The notes below the pieces were generated by a model. It saw only the letters and a list, made by a program, of their open reading frames with translations, was not told the DNA's origin and ran no database searches. Below, in pieces: positions 53,697 through 63,313 of a stretch of DNA of 64,000 nucleotides. Positions within the stretch are counted from its first letter, which is position 1; each line of letters starts with the position of its first letter. Location of the stretch: contig NZ_FOSR01000002.1 in the NCBI RefSeq assembly GCF_900114325.1, positions 1 to 64,000 on the forward strand, in the 5' to 3' direction. The translations under genes were made by a program, and so were the position numbers. This DNA is from Rhodanobacter glycinis. Lineage in GTDB: Bacteria > Pseudomonadota > Gammaproteobacteria > Xanthomonadales > Rhodanobacteraceae.

Positions 53697-55523
53697 ATGA
53701 CCGCCGCCCCGCTTTCCCTGCTCTCCGAAGACAAGCAGCAACTGGCCAACCGCCTCGCCGAGGGGCTGGATGCGCCTTCGCTGCACTGGCTTTCGGGCTA
53801 TCTCGCCGGCCTGGCCGCGCTGCGACCCATCGGCAAGGCGGCCGGCAATGAAAGCGCGCCGCGCAAGGCCGTGGACGCACAGGCGCGCCTTACCGTGCTG
53901 TACGGCAGCCAGACCGGCAACGCCAAGCGCGTGGCCGAACAGTTGGCCGAGCGTGCCACCGCGGCGGGGCTGGAGGTGCGCCTGCTGCGTGCCGATGCCT
54001 ATCCACTGCAGGAGCTCAAGAAGGAACGCCTGCTGTACGCGGTAGTCAGCACCCACAGCACTGGCAACGAGGTTGAACCACCGGACGATTCGCGCGGCTT
54101 CTTCGAGCACCTCGAAAGCCGGCGCGCGCCGCGCCTGCCCGAACTCAGCTACGCCGTGCTGGCGCTGGGCGACACCAGCTACCCGGACTTCTGCGGCATC
54201 GGTCGACGCCTCGACGAACGGCTGTCAGCGCTGGGCGCCACCAGCCTGTTCGCACGTGGCGAAGCGGACGTGGATATCGAGACGGTGGCCACGCCCTGGG
54301 CCGACAACGCCCTGGAGCAGGCCCGTACCTTGTTGAAACTGGCCCCGGGCCAGCCGTCGCCTGTGCCGACCAGCGGCGTGGTGACCCCGCTGCATCCGGC
54401 CCGCCAGGCGTGGTCGCGCCAGCATCCCTTCCACGCCGAGGTGCTGGCCAACCAGCGCATCGTCGCCAGCGACAGCGGCAAGGACGTACGCCACATCGAG
54501 CTGTCGCTGGAAGGCAGCGGCCTCACCTACCAGCCCGGCGACGCGCTCGGCGTGTGGCCGACGCAGTCACCCACGCTGGTCGATGCCGTGCTGGCGACGC
54601 TGGGCCTGGATGGCAACCGGGAGGTGGATTTCAACGACGAACGCCTGCCGCTGCAGCAATGGCTCGGCCAGCGCCGCGAACTGACCGGCCTGACCCGGCC
54701 TTTCCTGATCGCACATGCCGAGCGCGGCGACCACGCTGCCCTCAAGGCCCTGCTGCAGCCCGATGCACGCGCCGAACTCGGCGCCCTGCTCGACGGCACG
54801 CCCCTGCTGGACCTGTTGCGCCGCTATCCCACCGCGTGGGACGCCGATGCCCTGGTCGCGGCGCTGCGCCCGCTGGCGCCGCGCATGTACTCCATCGCCT
54901 CCAGCCTGAAGCAGGTCGAAAACGAGGTGCACCTCACCGTCGACCGACTGCACTACCGCAGCGACGGCGAGGAGCGCTGGGGCGTGGCTTCGCATCATCT
55001 GTCCGCACTGGACGAAGGCGACACGGTACCCGTATTCATCGAAGCCAACGACCGCTTCCGGCTGCCGGCCGAGCCGTCGCGCGACATCATCATGATCGGC
55101 CCCGGCACCGGCGTGGCGCCGTTCCGCGCCTTCGTGCAGGAACGCGCCGCCGCTGGCGCCAGCGGCCGCAACTGGCTGTTCTTCGGCAACCCGTACCGGC
55201 GCACCGACTTCCTGTACCAGCTGGAATGGCAGCAGGCGCTGCGCAACGGCACGCTGAGCCGGCTCGACGTGGCGTTCTCGCGCGACCAGGCGGACAAGGT
55301 CTACGTGCAGGACCGCCTGCGCGAGCAGGGCCGCGAGTTGTGGGCGTGGTTGCAGCAGGGCGCGCACCTCTACGTCTGCGGCGATGCCAACCGCATGGCC
55401 CCCGACGTGCATGCGACCTTGCTCGACATCGCCGTGGCACACGGCGGCAAGTCGCACGAAGACGCCGAAACCTGGCTCAGATCCCTGCTGGACGAAGGCC
55501 GCTACGTCCGCGACGTGTACTGA
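53697..55523 (+). CDS. cysJ: Assimilatory sulfite reductase flavoprotein (alpha) subunit
   Basis: A 608-residue diflavin reductase that passes electrons from NADPH through FAD and FMN to CysI. Domains in order: an N-terminal flavodoxin domain (VLYGSQTGNAKRVAEQL at about 64-80; FMN), a connecting domain, then a ferredoxin-reductase FAD/NADPH module with RMYSIASS, GPGTGVAPFRAFVQER and YVCGDANRMAPDVH. The C-terminal aromatic residue is Tyr608, stacking on FAD. It is followed by cysI after 70 bases. Confidence 0.95.
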   Translation: MTAAPLSLLSEDKQQLANRLAEGLDAPSLHWLSGYLAGLAALRPIGKAAGNESAPRKAVDAQARLTVLYGSQTGNAKRVAEQLAERATAAGLEVRLLRADAYPLQELKKERLLYAVVSTHSTGNEVEPPDDSRGFFEHLESRRAPRLPELSYAVLALGDTSYPDFCGIGRRLDERLSALGATSLFARGEADVDIETVATPWADNALEQARTLLKLAPGQPSPVPTSGVVTPLHPARQAWSRQHPFHAEVLANQRIVASDSGKDVRHIELSLEGSGLTYQPGDALGVWPTQSPTLVDAVLATLGLDGNREVDFNDERLPLQQWLGQRRELTGLTRPFLIAHAERGDHAALKALLQPDARAELGALLDGTPLLDLLRRYPTAWDADALVAALRPLAPRMYSIASSLKQVENEVHLTVDRLHYRSDGEERWGVASHHLSALDEGDTVPVFIEANDRFRLPAEPSRDIIMIGPGTGVAPFRAFVQERAAAGASGRNWLFFGNPYRRTDFLYQLEWQQALRNGTLSRLDVAFSRDQADKVYVQDRLREQGRELWAWLQQGAHLYVCGDANRMAPDVHATLLDIAVAHGGKSHEDAETWLRSLLDEGRYVRDVY

Positions 55524-55593
55524 ATCCCCACTTTGCCGAAAGGCCATCACGGCCGGCGCCCAACGCCAGCCGCCTCCCCATGAAGCCCGCGCC

Positions 55594-57297
55594 ATGACCG
55601 ACAAGCCCCTTTCCGCGATGGAACAGCTCAAGGCCGACAGCCGCTACCTGCGCGGCACCATTGCCGAGAGCCTGGCCAATCGCACCACCGGTGCCATCAG
55701 CGATGACGACACCAAGCTGCTGAAGTTCCACGGCAGTTACATGCAGGACGACCGCGACCTGCGCGACGAACGCCGGCGCCAGAAACTGGAGCCGGACTAC
55801 CAGTTCATGGTGCGCGTGCGCCTGCCCGGCGGCGTGCTGACGCCGCGGCAATGGCTGGACCTGGACCAGCTGGCCCGCGCCCACGCCAGCAGCGGCCTGC
55901 GCATCACCACGCGGCAGACCTTCCAGTTCCACGGCATTGCCAAGGAACATCTGCGCGACATGATCGGCGGCATCAACGACACCGGCCTGAGCACCCTGGC
56001 CGCCTGCGGCGATGACGTGCGCAACGTGATCTGCTCGGTCAACCCGCGGCTGTCCCCGGCCCACGCCGAGGCGTACGACTGGGCGCTCCGAATCATGCGC
56101 CACCTGGAGCCGCGCACTTCGGCCTACAAGGAACTGTGGGTCGACAAGCTGGAACGTACTAGCGACGGCAGCCAGGACAGCGAACCGCTGCTGGGCAAAA
56201 CCTACCTGCCGCGCAAGTTCAAGATCGGCATCGCCATCCCGCCGTACAACGACATCGACGTGTTCGCGCAGGACCTGGGCCTGATCGCCATCCTCGACGA
56301 ACACGGCCAGTTGGCCGGCTTCAACCTCGCCCCCGGCGGCAGCATGGGCGCGAGCGCCGGCAACCCGGCCACCTACCCGCAGCTGGGCGACCTGATCGGC
56401 TTCGTCGAACCCGGGCAGATTCTCGACGCGTGCTGGCATGCCATCGCCGTGCAACGCGATTTCGGCGACCGCGTCGAACGCCTGCATGCGCGCCTGAAGT
56501 ACACCATCGACGACCGCGGCCTGGACTGGTATCGCAACGAACTGCAATCACGACTCGACTTCCCCCTGCAAGCACCGCGCGACTACCACTTCGAGCACAA
56601 CGGCGACCGCTACGGCTGGACCGAAGGCAGCGACGGACGCTGGCACCTGACCCTGCAGATTCCCAGCGGTCGGCTGCTGGACACGAAAGGCCACACGCGC
56701 CAAACCGGCCTGCGCGACATCGCCCGCATGCACACCGGCGAATTCCGCATGACCTGCGACCAGAACGTGATCATCGCGGACGTGGCCGCAGCCGACCGGG
56801 CCGCCATCGATGCGCTGGTGGAACAACACGGCCTGGATGACTACAAGCGCGCCAGTGGCGTCCGCCAGCACGCCATCGCCTGCGTGGCGCTGCCGACCTG
56901 CGGCCTGGCCATGGCCGAAAGCGAACGCTATTTGCCGACCATCCTGGACCGGCTGGAAACCGTGCTGGACAAGCACGGCCTGCGCGACGAACCGATCCAC
57001 TTCCGCATGTCCGGCTGCCCCAACGGCTGCTCGCGTCCGTACCTCGGCGAGATCGCCCTGATCGGCCGCGCCGTGGGCCGCTACGACCTGCGCCTGGGTG
57101 CCGATCATCGCGGCGAGCGGCTCAACGCCCTCTACCGCGAAAACATCGACGAAGCCGCCATCGTCGCCACGCTGGACGAACTGTTCGGCCGCTTCGCCAG
57201 CGAGCGGCAAGGCGATGAACGCTTCGGCGATTTCATCGCCCGCACCGGCGTGGTCGAACCGCCACGGCGCCGGCCAGCACTGGACTTCGCGTCATGA
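55594..57297 (+). CDS. cysI: Assimilatory sulfite reductase haemoprotein (beta) subunit
   Basis: A 567-residue enzyme that reduces sulfite to sulfide by six electrons at a sirohaem coupled to a 4Fe-4S cluster. Ligand cysteines are all present: C430 and C436 (CVALPTC), C475 and C479 (CPNGC), the last bridging to sirohaem. The basic substrate pocket [10 protein letters not shown] is intact. The start at [13 protein letters not shown] fits the family. It overlaps cysH by four bases (ATGA). Confidence 0.96.
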   Translation: MTDKPLSAMEQLKADSRYLRGTIAESLANRTTGAISDDDTKLLKFHGSYMQDDRDLRDERRRQKLEPDYQFMVRVRLPGGVLTPRQWLDLDQLARAHASSGLRITTRQTFQFHGIAKEHLRDMIGGINDTGLSTLAACGDDVRNVICSVNPRLSPAHAEAYDWALRIMRHLEPRTSAYKELWVDKLERTSDGSQDSEPLLGKTYLPRKFKIGIAIPPYNDIDVFAQDLGLIAILDEHGQLAGFNLAPGGSMGASAGNPATYPQLGDLIGFVEPGQILDACWHAIAVQRDFGDRVERLHARLKYTIDDRGLDWYRNELQSRLDFPLQAPRDYHFEHNGDRYGWTEGSDGRWHLTLQIPSGRLLDTKGHTRQTGLRDIARMHTGEFRMTCDQNVIIADVAAADRAAIDALVEQHGLDDYKRASGVRQHAIACVALPTCGLAMAESERYLPTILDRLETVLDKHGLRDEPIHFRMSGCPNGCSRPYLGEIALIGRAVGRYDLRLGADHRGERLNALYRENIDEAAIVATLDELFGRFASERQGDERFGDFIARTGVVEPPRRRPALDFAS

Positions 57298-58001
57298 GCG
57301 TGCGGGCCGTCGACACCTCGCAGTTCGACGGCGCCGAGCGCATGCTCGAATCGCTGGATGCCGTCGAGCGCGTGCGCTGGGCGCTCGAACACCTGCCCGG
57401 CCCTTACGTGCTGTCCTCCAGTTTCGGCGCACAGGCTGCGGTCATGCTGCATCTGGTGACCCGGCAACGGCCGGACATTCCGGTCGTGGTCATCGATACC
57501 GGCTACCTGTTCCCCGAGACCTACCGCTTCATCGACCAACTCACCGAGCGACTTCAGCTCAACCTGCACGTGGCCCGTCCTTCGCTGTCGCCCGGTTGGC
57601 TCGAAGCCCGCCATGGCCAGTTGTGGAAGGACGGGCGCGACGGCATCGATCGCTACAACCGACTGGCCAAGGTGGAGCCGCTGCGCGAAGCGCTGGACCA
57701 GCTCGGCGCCGGCACCTGGTTCGCCGGCCTGCGCCGGCAACAATCGCACAGCCGCGCGGATGCCCCGGTGCTGGAGCGCCGCCATGTGCGCTGGAAGGTC
57801 CATCCCATCGCGGACTGGACCGACCGCGACGTGGGCATGTACCTCAAGCGCCACGAGCTGCCTTATCACCCGCTGTGGGACCAGGGCTACGTGTCGATCG
57901 GCGACACCCACACCACGCGCCGCTGGGAACCGGGCATGCGCGAGGAAGACACCCGCTTCTTCGGCCTCAAGCGCGAATGCGGCATTCATCTGGACGTCTG
58001 A
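57294..58001 (+). CDS. cysH: Phosphoadenylylsulfate (PAPS) reductase
   Basis: A 235-residue enzyme reducing PAPS to sulfite and PAP with thioredoxin. The catalytic cysteine is C229 in [22 protein letters not shown] is the PP-loop, with [12 protein letters not shown] and [14 protein letters not shown]. The two cysteine pairs that hold the 4Fe-4S cluster of APS reductases are missing, so PAPS is the substrate and an APS kinase is required, but it is not in this window. Coupled to cysI by a 4-bp overlap. Confidence 0.95.
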   Translation: MSVRAVDTSQFDGAERMLESLDAVERVRWALEHLPGPYVLSSSFGAQAAVMLHLVTRQRPDIPVVVIDTGYLFPETYRFIDQLTERLQLNLHVARPSLSPGWLEARHGQLWKDGRDGIDRYNRLAKVEPLREALDQLGAGTWFAGLRRQQSHSRADAPVLERRHVRWKVHPIADWTDRDVGMYLKRHELPYHPLWDQGYVSIGDTHTTRRWEPGMREEDTRFFGLKRECGIHLDV

Positions 58002-58006
58002 ACGCC

Positions 58007-58561
58007 ATGCATGACCACACTCGCGAGCACGCACCGCGCTGGATTCTGCGCCCACGCCAGCAACGCTGGCTGGAACGCCTGCTGGACAACGAACTGGCTC
58101 CGTTGCACGGTTTTCTCGGCCGCGCCGACTACGACAGCGTGCTGGCCGCGATGCACCTGGCCGACGGCACGCCGTGGCCGTTCCCGGTGACACTGGACGT
58201 GGACGAAGCCTTCGCCGCCACGCTCGACGCAGGCGCGCGCATCGCGCTGTGCAGCCCGCATGGCGAACCACTCGCACGGCTCGACCTCAGCGACATCTAC
58301 TACCCGGATCATTTGCGCGAGGCGCGTCTGTTGTACGGGCACATGGATCGCCGGCATCCGGCGATCGTGCAGCTGTTGCGGCATACGGGGGCGGTTTATC
58401 TGGGTGGACGGGTACACAATTGGCGCGGTGTTGCGGCACCGCGGAGGCCGCTTGATGACGCCGTTGGAACGGTGTCCTCGTCGCACGATTTGTGGGGTGG
58501 CAATGGAAGCCTCCATGCGATCGAGCCGGTGGGGGCCTGCGTGAGTCATTTGCTGCACTGA
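58007..58561 (+). CDS. Stand-alone ATP-sulfurylase PUA-like domain protein
   Basis: A 184-residue protein six bases downstream of cysH. Residues 13-140 match the N-terminal PUA-like domain of Sat-type ATP sulfurylase: ELAPLHGFLGRADYDSVLAAMHLADGTPWPFPVTLDVDEAFA, then a segment ending DIYYPD, HMDRRHPAIVQLL and VYLGGRV. The catalytic domain with its QTRNP and HxxH motifs is absent. After VYLGGRV the last 45 residues are unlike any part of Sat and have a different codon flavour. It might be a decayed sat gene or an independent accessory protein; the intact reading frame and good codons in the domain favour expression. Confidence 0.72.
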   Translation: MHDHTREHAPRWILRPRQQRWLERLLDNELAPLHGFLGRADYDSVLAAMHLADGTPWPFPVTLDVDEAFAATLDAGARIALCSPHGEPLARLDLSDIYYPDHLREARLLYGHMDRRHPAIVQLLRHTGAVYLGGRVHNWRGVAAPRRPLDDAVGTVSSSHDLWGGNGSLHAIEPVGACVSHLLH

Positions 58562-58597
58562 CTCGCTACTGCTGCGAACTTGCCTGATCGCCAGATG

Positions 58598-58618
58598 GCT
58601 CGCCTGTGGCGGGCTTTT
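58598..58618 (+). terminator. Terminator of the cysJIH operon
   Basis: A 7-bp stem (58598-58604 with 58608-58614, one T-G pair) and three-base loop are followed by TTTT. A similar hairpin, with CTTTCGAG after the stem, is repeated about 48 bases downstream. Confidence 0.6.
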
Positions 58619-58681
58619 GCTCGTTCTGACGTGGTCGGTGGGTGGCTCGCCTGCGGCGGGCTTTCGAGCGCCTACCGGCGC

Positions 58682-59108
58682 CCGAGTTACCTCTCTTTGC
58701 TGGCCCAAAGAGACGTAACCCAGAGAAATGGCCTATGGGACCCGCCGACCCTACAAGCCTTGGCGATCGAGGTGTTTGGAACTTGCGTGGCTCTTCCTGT
58801 TACACGGGCGGCCACACCGCGCCGTCACCGAAAACTGAGGGTTAGGAAGAGCAGGGGCGTGTGGTCGAGCTTGGCGCTGTGGTGTGCGGCTTTTTCATCC
58901 CCCTTCGAGAAGCGGCGCACGGCGGAGGATCAGGCCCGCAGGGTGGCCGGCAGGGATGCCGGCCAGTTCGACGCCAGGGCAGGAAGCCCTGTCGGCGAAC
59001 CCCGCAGCCGGGCGCGGACCCGCCGGCTCGTAGAGCCGGTGGGCGCGAACGCAGGGTGCCCCTCTCTTGGGTTACTTTCTCTCGGGCAAGCGAGAGAAAG
59101 TGACTCGG
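58682..59108. mobile_element. MITE-like element with 45-bp terminal inverted repeats
   Basis: The left end (58682-58726) and right end (59063-59108) are imperfect inverted repeats, CCGAGTTAC... and its complement ending ...GTGACTCGG. Each end is itself an internal hairpin built on CTCTCTTTG/CAAAGAGA-type arms. The interior carries shorter hairpins such as GCCGGCAGGGATGCCGGC. It has no transposase. Similar GAGTTACTTTCTC-type sequences recur in intergenic regions of Xanthomonadales, from memory rather than a search. Confidence 0.6.
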
Positions 59109-59251
59109 CCACCGGCAGGTGGTCGAAACCCCGGCACCATAGGTGACGGCAGGTTGCCGAAACCATGGGTCAAGACGCGCCGCCCGCAAGCCGTGCGCAA
59201 CACGTAAACCCCACCCTCCACGAATACTGCCGCCACGCGGCAGAACTCACC

Positions 59252-60259
59252 TCAAGCCGCGTGCAACGCCGCCGCACGCTTGCCGCGCCGGCCGGTCTCG
59301 CGCCACAGTGGCGCTTTCGGCCATGCCGGCTCGGCGTGACCGGCGACGACGCGGCGAAGTTCGGCTTCGTCGAGTTGCGGGGCGACCAGCGTGGCCAGTT
59401 GCGCGACGTAGCTGCGCAGCACGCGATCACGACGCAGGACCAGCCAGCTGGTGCACTCGGGCAGCAGCGGGTCGATGTCGAGCACCACCAGTTCGCGCGC
59501 ATCGGCATCGCCCAGCGCCATCTCGGCGAGGATACCCACGCCCAGGCCGGCCAGCACGTAGGTCTTGATCAGGTCGGCATCGGCCGAGGTGCAGGCAATG
59601 CGCGGCTCGATGCCGACCGAGCTGAAAGCCCGGCGCAGCGAGGAATCCGGTTGCAGCGAGGATTCGTAGCTGACCAGCGGCAGATCGGCCAGGTCGGCCA
59701 GGCGCAGCGGTCGCTTCAGGCGTGCCAGCGCATGGCCGCGCGGCACGATGGCGCGTCGATGCCAGCGATACAGCGGTACCGCGATGCCGCCTTCCGGCTG
59801 CGCGCCGCTGGTGCTGACGATGGCCAGGTCGACCTCGCCGCTTTCAAACAGGCTGATGACACGACTCTCGCCCTGCGGGCGGATGTGCACGCTCAGATCG
59901 GGATACTGCTGCTTGAGCCGTGCAATCGGCTCGGGCAACACGAAGCGGGCCTGGGTGTGCGTGGTGGCCAGTGCCAGCTCGCCGTGCGATTCCTCGCGCA
60001 GGTTCGCTGCCAGCGCGCGGATGTTGTGCGATTCGTTGAGGATGATGCGCGCGCGCTCCAGTACCTGGGCACCGGCGGGCGTGATCGTGTCCAGGCTCTT
60101 GCCGCGACGGGTGAACACCTGGAAACCGAGTTCGCCTTCGAGTTGCTTGAGCTGCTTGCTGATGCCCGACTGGGTGGCGTAGACGTTCTCCGCCGCGAGC
60201 GTGATGTTGAGACCGGCGTCGGCGATGGCGACGATGTAGCGCAGTTGGGTGAGCGTCAT
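59252..60259 (-). CDS. cysB: CysB-type LysR regulator
   Basis: A 335-residue LysR protein with the CysB/Cbl pattern: MTLTQLRYIVAIADAGLNITLAAENVYATQSGISKQLKQLE (winged helix-turn-helix), VFTRRGKSL and a sulfate/acetylserine-binding domain with the segment TTHTQARFVLP. CysB activates sulfate assimilation genes when N-acetylserine accumulates. It is encoded between cysJIH and cysG, and a T-N11-A operator lies in the divergent gap. Length is close to E. coli CysB (324). Confidence 0.92.
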   Translation of the reverse strand: MTLTQLRYIVAIADAGLNITLAAENVYATQSGISKQLKQLEGELGFQVFTRRGKSLDTITPAGAQVLERARIILNESHNIRALAANLREESHGELALATTHTQARFVLPEPIARLKQQYPDLSVHIRPQGESRVISLFESGEVDLAIVSTSGAQPEGGIAVPLYRWHRRAIVPRGHALARLKRPLRLADLADLPLVSYESSLQPDSSLRRAFSSVGIEPRIACTSADADLIKTYVLAGLGVGILAEMALGDADARELVVLDIDPLLPECTSWLVLRRDRVLRSYVAQLATLVAPQLDEAELRRVVAGHAEPAWPKAPLWRETGRRGKRAAALHAA

Positions 60260-60580
60260 GATGTCCTGCCTTGGGGTGTACGTGGATGGCGAGCGTCAAT
60301 GCACGAAGCACGACACGGACAGGGCATGTTTTCCGCCGAACGAATCTGCTTGATGTTGAGCATGACCAATCTCCACACACCGGCACCATGCCGGGTCGAC
60401 TGCACGCGACCTTAACACACGAATGTTTTGGACGTCTATCCATCCATTCGAATACGTCGGAAGTCATGCACCACCACATCATGCCAGGTCGGCATAACCT
60501 CGGTCGCAGCCATCATTTCCAGCCAAACCCCGGCACCGTTAGCGTGAATCCATCCTTCCCGACACGTGCCCTCGACCGCC
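60260..60580. other. Divergent regulatory gap cysB/cysG
   Basis: A 321-base region with no gene. It contains ATGCC-N5-GGCAT (60481-60495), which has LysR-type T-N11-A spacing, and two words shared with the cysJ upstream region: GGCATAACC (60491-60499) and TTTGGACGTC (60427-60436). Confidence 0.6.
60481..60499. promoter_or_regulatory. LysR-type box in the cysB-cysG gap
   Basis: ATGCC-N5-GGCAT is a perfect 5-bp dyad with T and A eleven bases apart, the classical LysR signature. It overlaps GGCATAACC, which recurs upstream of cysJ at a similar distance from the start codon (81 bases here, 91 there). Control by the adjacent CysB is inferred. Confidence 0.5.
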
Positions 60581-62032
60581 ATGCCGCTTTATCCGCTCTT
60601 CGCCGATCTTGTCGACCGCCCCGTCCTGGTGGTGGGTGGCGGCGTGGTAGCCGAGCGCAAGGCCGAGGCATTGCTGGCCGCCGGCGCCCGGGTGCGTGTC
60701 GGCGCCCCCGCGCTCACCGCCACCCTGCACGAGTGGGTCTCGCAGCAACGCATCACCTACCTGCCGGGCCGCTATCGCAAGGAATGGCAGAACGGCGCAT
60801 GGCTGGTGATCGCCGCTACCGGCGACCCGTGGCTCAATGCGCGCATCGCTGCCGAAGGCACCGCGCGGCGACGACTGGTGAACGTGGTGGACGATCCCGC
60901 GCTGTCCAGTTTCCAGGTGCCGGCGGTGATCAACCGCGCGCCGTTGCAAGTAGCCATTTCCACCAACGGCACGGCACCGGTGCTGGCACGGCGGTTGCGC
61001 GAACGCATCGAGAGCTTGCTCGACCCCGCATTGGGCCCGCTGCTGCAACTGGCCCAGCGCTACCGTCCGCATATCCGCCAGCGTCATCCGGACATGGCCC
61101 ATCGCCGACGTTTCTATGATTGGCTGCACGATGGCCCGGTCCGCAATTTATTGCGTGCCGCGCAACCCGCCCTGGCCGAACATGCCTTGCAGGTGGCGCT
61201 GGATGCCGCATCGACACCCGCAGCGGTCGGCTCGGTGGTGCTGGTCGGCGCCGGCCCCGGCGATCCCGGCTTGCTCACCTTGCGCGCGCTGCGTGCGTTG
61301 AACGAGGCCGACGTGATCCTGCACGACGCCCTGGTGTCGCCCGCCGTGCTCGAACTGGCCCGGCGCGATGCCGCGCGCATCGCCGTGGGCAAGCGCGGCG
61401 GTGGCACGCATACCGCGCAAGATGCCATCCACGCGCTGCTGCTGGAGCACGCCCGCGCCGGTCGCCGCGTGGTTCGACTGAAGGGCGGCGATCCGTTCGT
61501 GTTCGGTCGCGGTGGCGAGGAACTGGAATTCCTGCAACGCCATGGCATCGCCTTCGAAGTGGTGCCCGGCATCACCGCGGCCGTGGCCTGCGCCGCCTTC
61601 GCCGGCGTGCCGCTGACTCATCGCGAACACGCCCAGTCGGTGCGCATGGTGACCGCGCACTGCCGCGATTCGCTGGACACGCTGGACTGGGCGGCGCTGG
61701 CCCGGGAACGCCAGACGCTGGCGTTCTACATGGGCGTAGGCCAGCTCGACACCGTGTCGCGGAAACTCATTACGCACGGACGTGCGGCATCGACGCCCTT
61801 CGCGCTGGTGGAAAACGGTTCGCTGCCGCAGCAACGCACGCTCACCGGCACGCTGGACGAATTGCCCGCGCTGGCACGCCAGCATGCCATCGCCGCGCCT
61901 GCGTTGCTGATCATCGGCGAAGTCGCGGCACTCGCCCATCGCCTGCACTGGCATGGCGAGCTGCTGGAAAGCTGTCGACGCCCCGCCCGCTCGTCCCACC
62001 AGCCGTCCGCCGCCCTGGCCGACGCTGCCTGA
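60581..62032 (+). CDS. cysG: Sirohaem synthase (CysG, multifunctional)
   Basis: A 483-residue fusion. The N-terminal half is the dehydrogenase/ferrochelatase ([44 protein letters not shown]). The C-terminal half is the uroporphyrinogen III methyltransferase ([57 protein letters not shown]). Together they make sirohaem for CysI. ATG 60581 is preferred over GTG 60566. It is followed by a peroxiredoxin gene after a 47-bp gap, and is divergent from cysB. Confidence 0.95.
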   Translation: MPLYPLFADLVDRPVLVVGGGVVAERKAEALLAAGARVRVGAPALTATLHEWVSQQRITYLPGRYRKEWQNGAWLVIAATGDPWLNARIAAEGTARRRLVNVVDDPALSSFQVPAVINRAPLQVAISTNGTAPVLARRLRERIESLLDPALGPLLQLAQRYRPHIRQRHPDMAHRRRFYDWLHDGPVRNLLRAAQPALAEHALQVALDAASTPAAVGSVVLVGAGPGDPGLLTLRALRALNEADVILHDALVSPAVLELARRDAARIAVGKRGGGTHTAQDAIHALLLEHARAGRRVVRLKGGDPFVFGRGGEELEFLQRHGIAFEVVPGITAAVACAAFAGVPLTHREHAQSVRMVTAHCRDSLDTLDWAALARERQTLAFYMGVGQLDTVSRKLITHGRAASTPFALVENGSLPQQRTLTGTLDELPALARQHAIAAPALLIIGEVAALAHRLHWHGELLESCRRPARSSHQPSAALADAA

Positions 62033-62079
62033 TCCATCCGCATCCCGCATCCCGCAATCGCTCGTCGAAGGAGACCATC

Positions 62080-62736
62080 ATGAGCCTGCAACTGGGCGAT
62101 ACCGCCCCCGACTTCACCCTCGATTCCACCGAAGGCCAGATCCACCTGCACGATTACATCGGCAAGCAGTGGCTGGTGTTCTTCTCGCACCCGAAGGATT
62201 TCACCCCGGTGTGCACCACCGAGCTGGGCGCCTTCGCCCGCCGCAAGGGCGAGTTCGCCCAGCGTGACACCAAGCTGCTTGGCCTGTCGGTGGATTCGGT
62301 GGCCGACCACAAGGGTTGGTCGAAGGACGTCGAGGACGTCACCGGCGCCGCGATCAACTATCCGCTGCTGGCCGATACCGAGCTGAAGGTGGCGAACCTG
62401 TACGGCATGATCCACCCCAAGGCCGACCCCAAGGTCACCGTGCGCACGGTGTTCATCATCGATCCGCAGAAGAAAGTGCGCCTGACCCTGACCTACCCGC
62501 CGAGTGCCGGCCGCAATGTCGACGAGGTGCTGCGCGTACTCGACTCGCTGCAGCTCACCGACGGCCGCAAGCTCACCACGCCGGTGGACTGGCAGCCGGG
62601 CGACGACGTGATCATCGCGCCGTCGGTCTCCGACGAGGACGCCCGCAAGGAATACCCGCAGGGCTGGAAGACCCTCAAGCCCTACCTGCGCCTGCTGAAG
62701 GTGACGGACGCGCTCAAGAAAGCCGTCAACGCCTGA
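62080..62736 (+). CDS. 1-Cys peroxiredoxin (Prx6 type)
   Basis: A 218-residue peroxiredoxin with the peroxidatic cysteine C45 in HPKDFTPVCTTELG. There is no resolving cysteine in the C-terminal part, which is the long form of Prx6 with the PPSAGRNVDEVLRVLDSLQL segment. It reduces peroxides in the cytoplasm. Ribosome site GAAGGAG lies upstream. Its place directly after cysG suggests co-expression with the sulfur genes, linking peroxide defence to sulfide or cysteine supply. A strong terminator follows. Confidence 0.94.
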   Translation: MSLQLGDTAPDFTLDSTEGQIHLHDYIGKQWLVFFSHPKDFTPVCTTELGAFARRKGEFAQRDTKLLGLSVDSVADHKGWSKDVEDVTGAAINYPLLADTELKVANLYGMIHPKADPKVTVRTVFIIDPQKKVRLTLTYPPSAGRNVDEVLRVLDSLQLTDGRKLTTPVDWQPGDDVIIAPSVSDEDARKEYPQGWKTLKPYLRLLKVTDALKKAVNA

Positions 62737-62776
62737 TCCAACCCTGCTTCAGCCGCGTCCCGCAACGGGCGCATTC

Positions 62777-62810
62777 GGGCCGGCGTGCCATGCGCCGGCC
62801 CTTCTTTTTT
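62777..62810 (+). terminator. Rho-independent terminator after cysG-prx
   Basis: The 9-bp stem GGGCCGGCG / CGCCGGCCC (62777-62785 with 62793-62801) with a seven-base loop is followed by TTCTTTTTT, a textbook intrinsic terminator. Confidence 0.92.
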
Positions 62811-62867
62811 GGGTAGACGTGGAAGAAATGAAGTCACGCGACTCGTCATGCCCCCGTGCTTTTTCTT

Positions 62868-63184
62868 GTCATCCCGGCGAAGGCCCACTGCTGTCCGGAA
62901 TAAAAATGCGCGATGCGTGGAAGGCCCCGAGCAGTACAACTTTGCAACCATTGAGTTTGCATGAGACCCAAATTTCAGAGTTATCGACCACGCCCCGTCT
63001 CGTCATCCCAGCGAAAGCTGGGATCCAGTTAAGATGCTGTGCGAAGCACACTCAACTTCTTGTTTTTGTGTGCTTCGCACGCATGTTCGACTGGATTCCA
63101 GCTTTCGCTGGAATGACGGATTCGGCTGCCGTCATGCCTTCGCAAAATTATTCCGGACAGCAGTGGGCGCAGGCCGGGACGACG
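62868..63184. repeat. Nested palindromic repeat element
   Basis: Outer arms: CCCACTGCTGTCCGGAATAA (62884-62903) and its exact complement (63148-63167), extended by GTCATCCCGGC-like flanks on both sides. Inside lies a second palindrome: CGTCATCCCAGCGAAAGCTG (from 63001) pairs with CAGCTTTCGCTGGAATGACG (to 63118), enclosing a third, GTGCGAAGCACAC / GTGTGCTTCGCAC, around 63039-63080. It appears to be one mobile palindrome inserted into another. Confidence 0.8.
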
Positions 63185-63313
63185 GCCAAGGCCAATAACC
63201 TGGAATCACCCGACCGATGAACCCGGGGCAACACGCGATATTCACCTGACAACGCGTTCATGTCGCCCGCGTTACAGTCCGCAGCTTGCCTGCGACCAGG
63301 CCACCGGACCGCC

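Larger units (their letters stand above)
58562..59251. other. Gene-free stretch between the cys operon and the CysB-type gene
   Basis: These 690 bases hold no credible gene. At the left are two tandem terminator-like hairpins with the motif GCTCGCC-GGCGGGC plus T-run. Most of the rest is a 427-bp element with imperfect terminal inverted repeats. Frames that appear open across it are compositional, not coding. Confidence 0.7.
62737..63313. other. 577-base gap made of a terminator and nested palindromes
   Basis: There is no credible gene. After the terminator of the peroxiredoxin gene, nearly all the sequence belongs to a nested palindromic repeat element (62868-63184). The last 130 bases precede the LTA-synthase-type gene, and its promoter should be there. 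Confidence 0.6.

Noticed and set aside
58842-59189. An apparent 115-codon protein gene in the cys-cysB gap
   Set aside because: It lies inside the MITE-like element, is Arg/Pro-rich and has no ribosome site; probably a compositional artefact.
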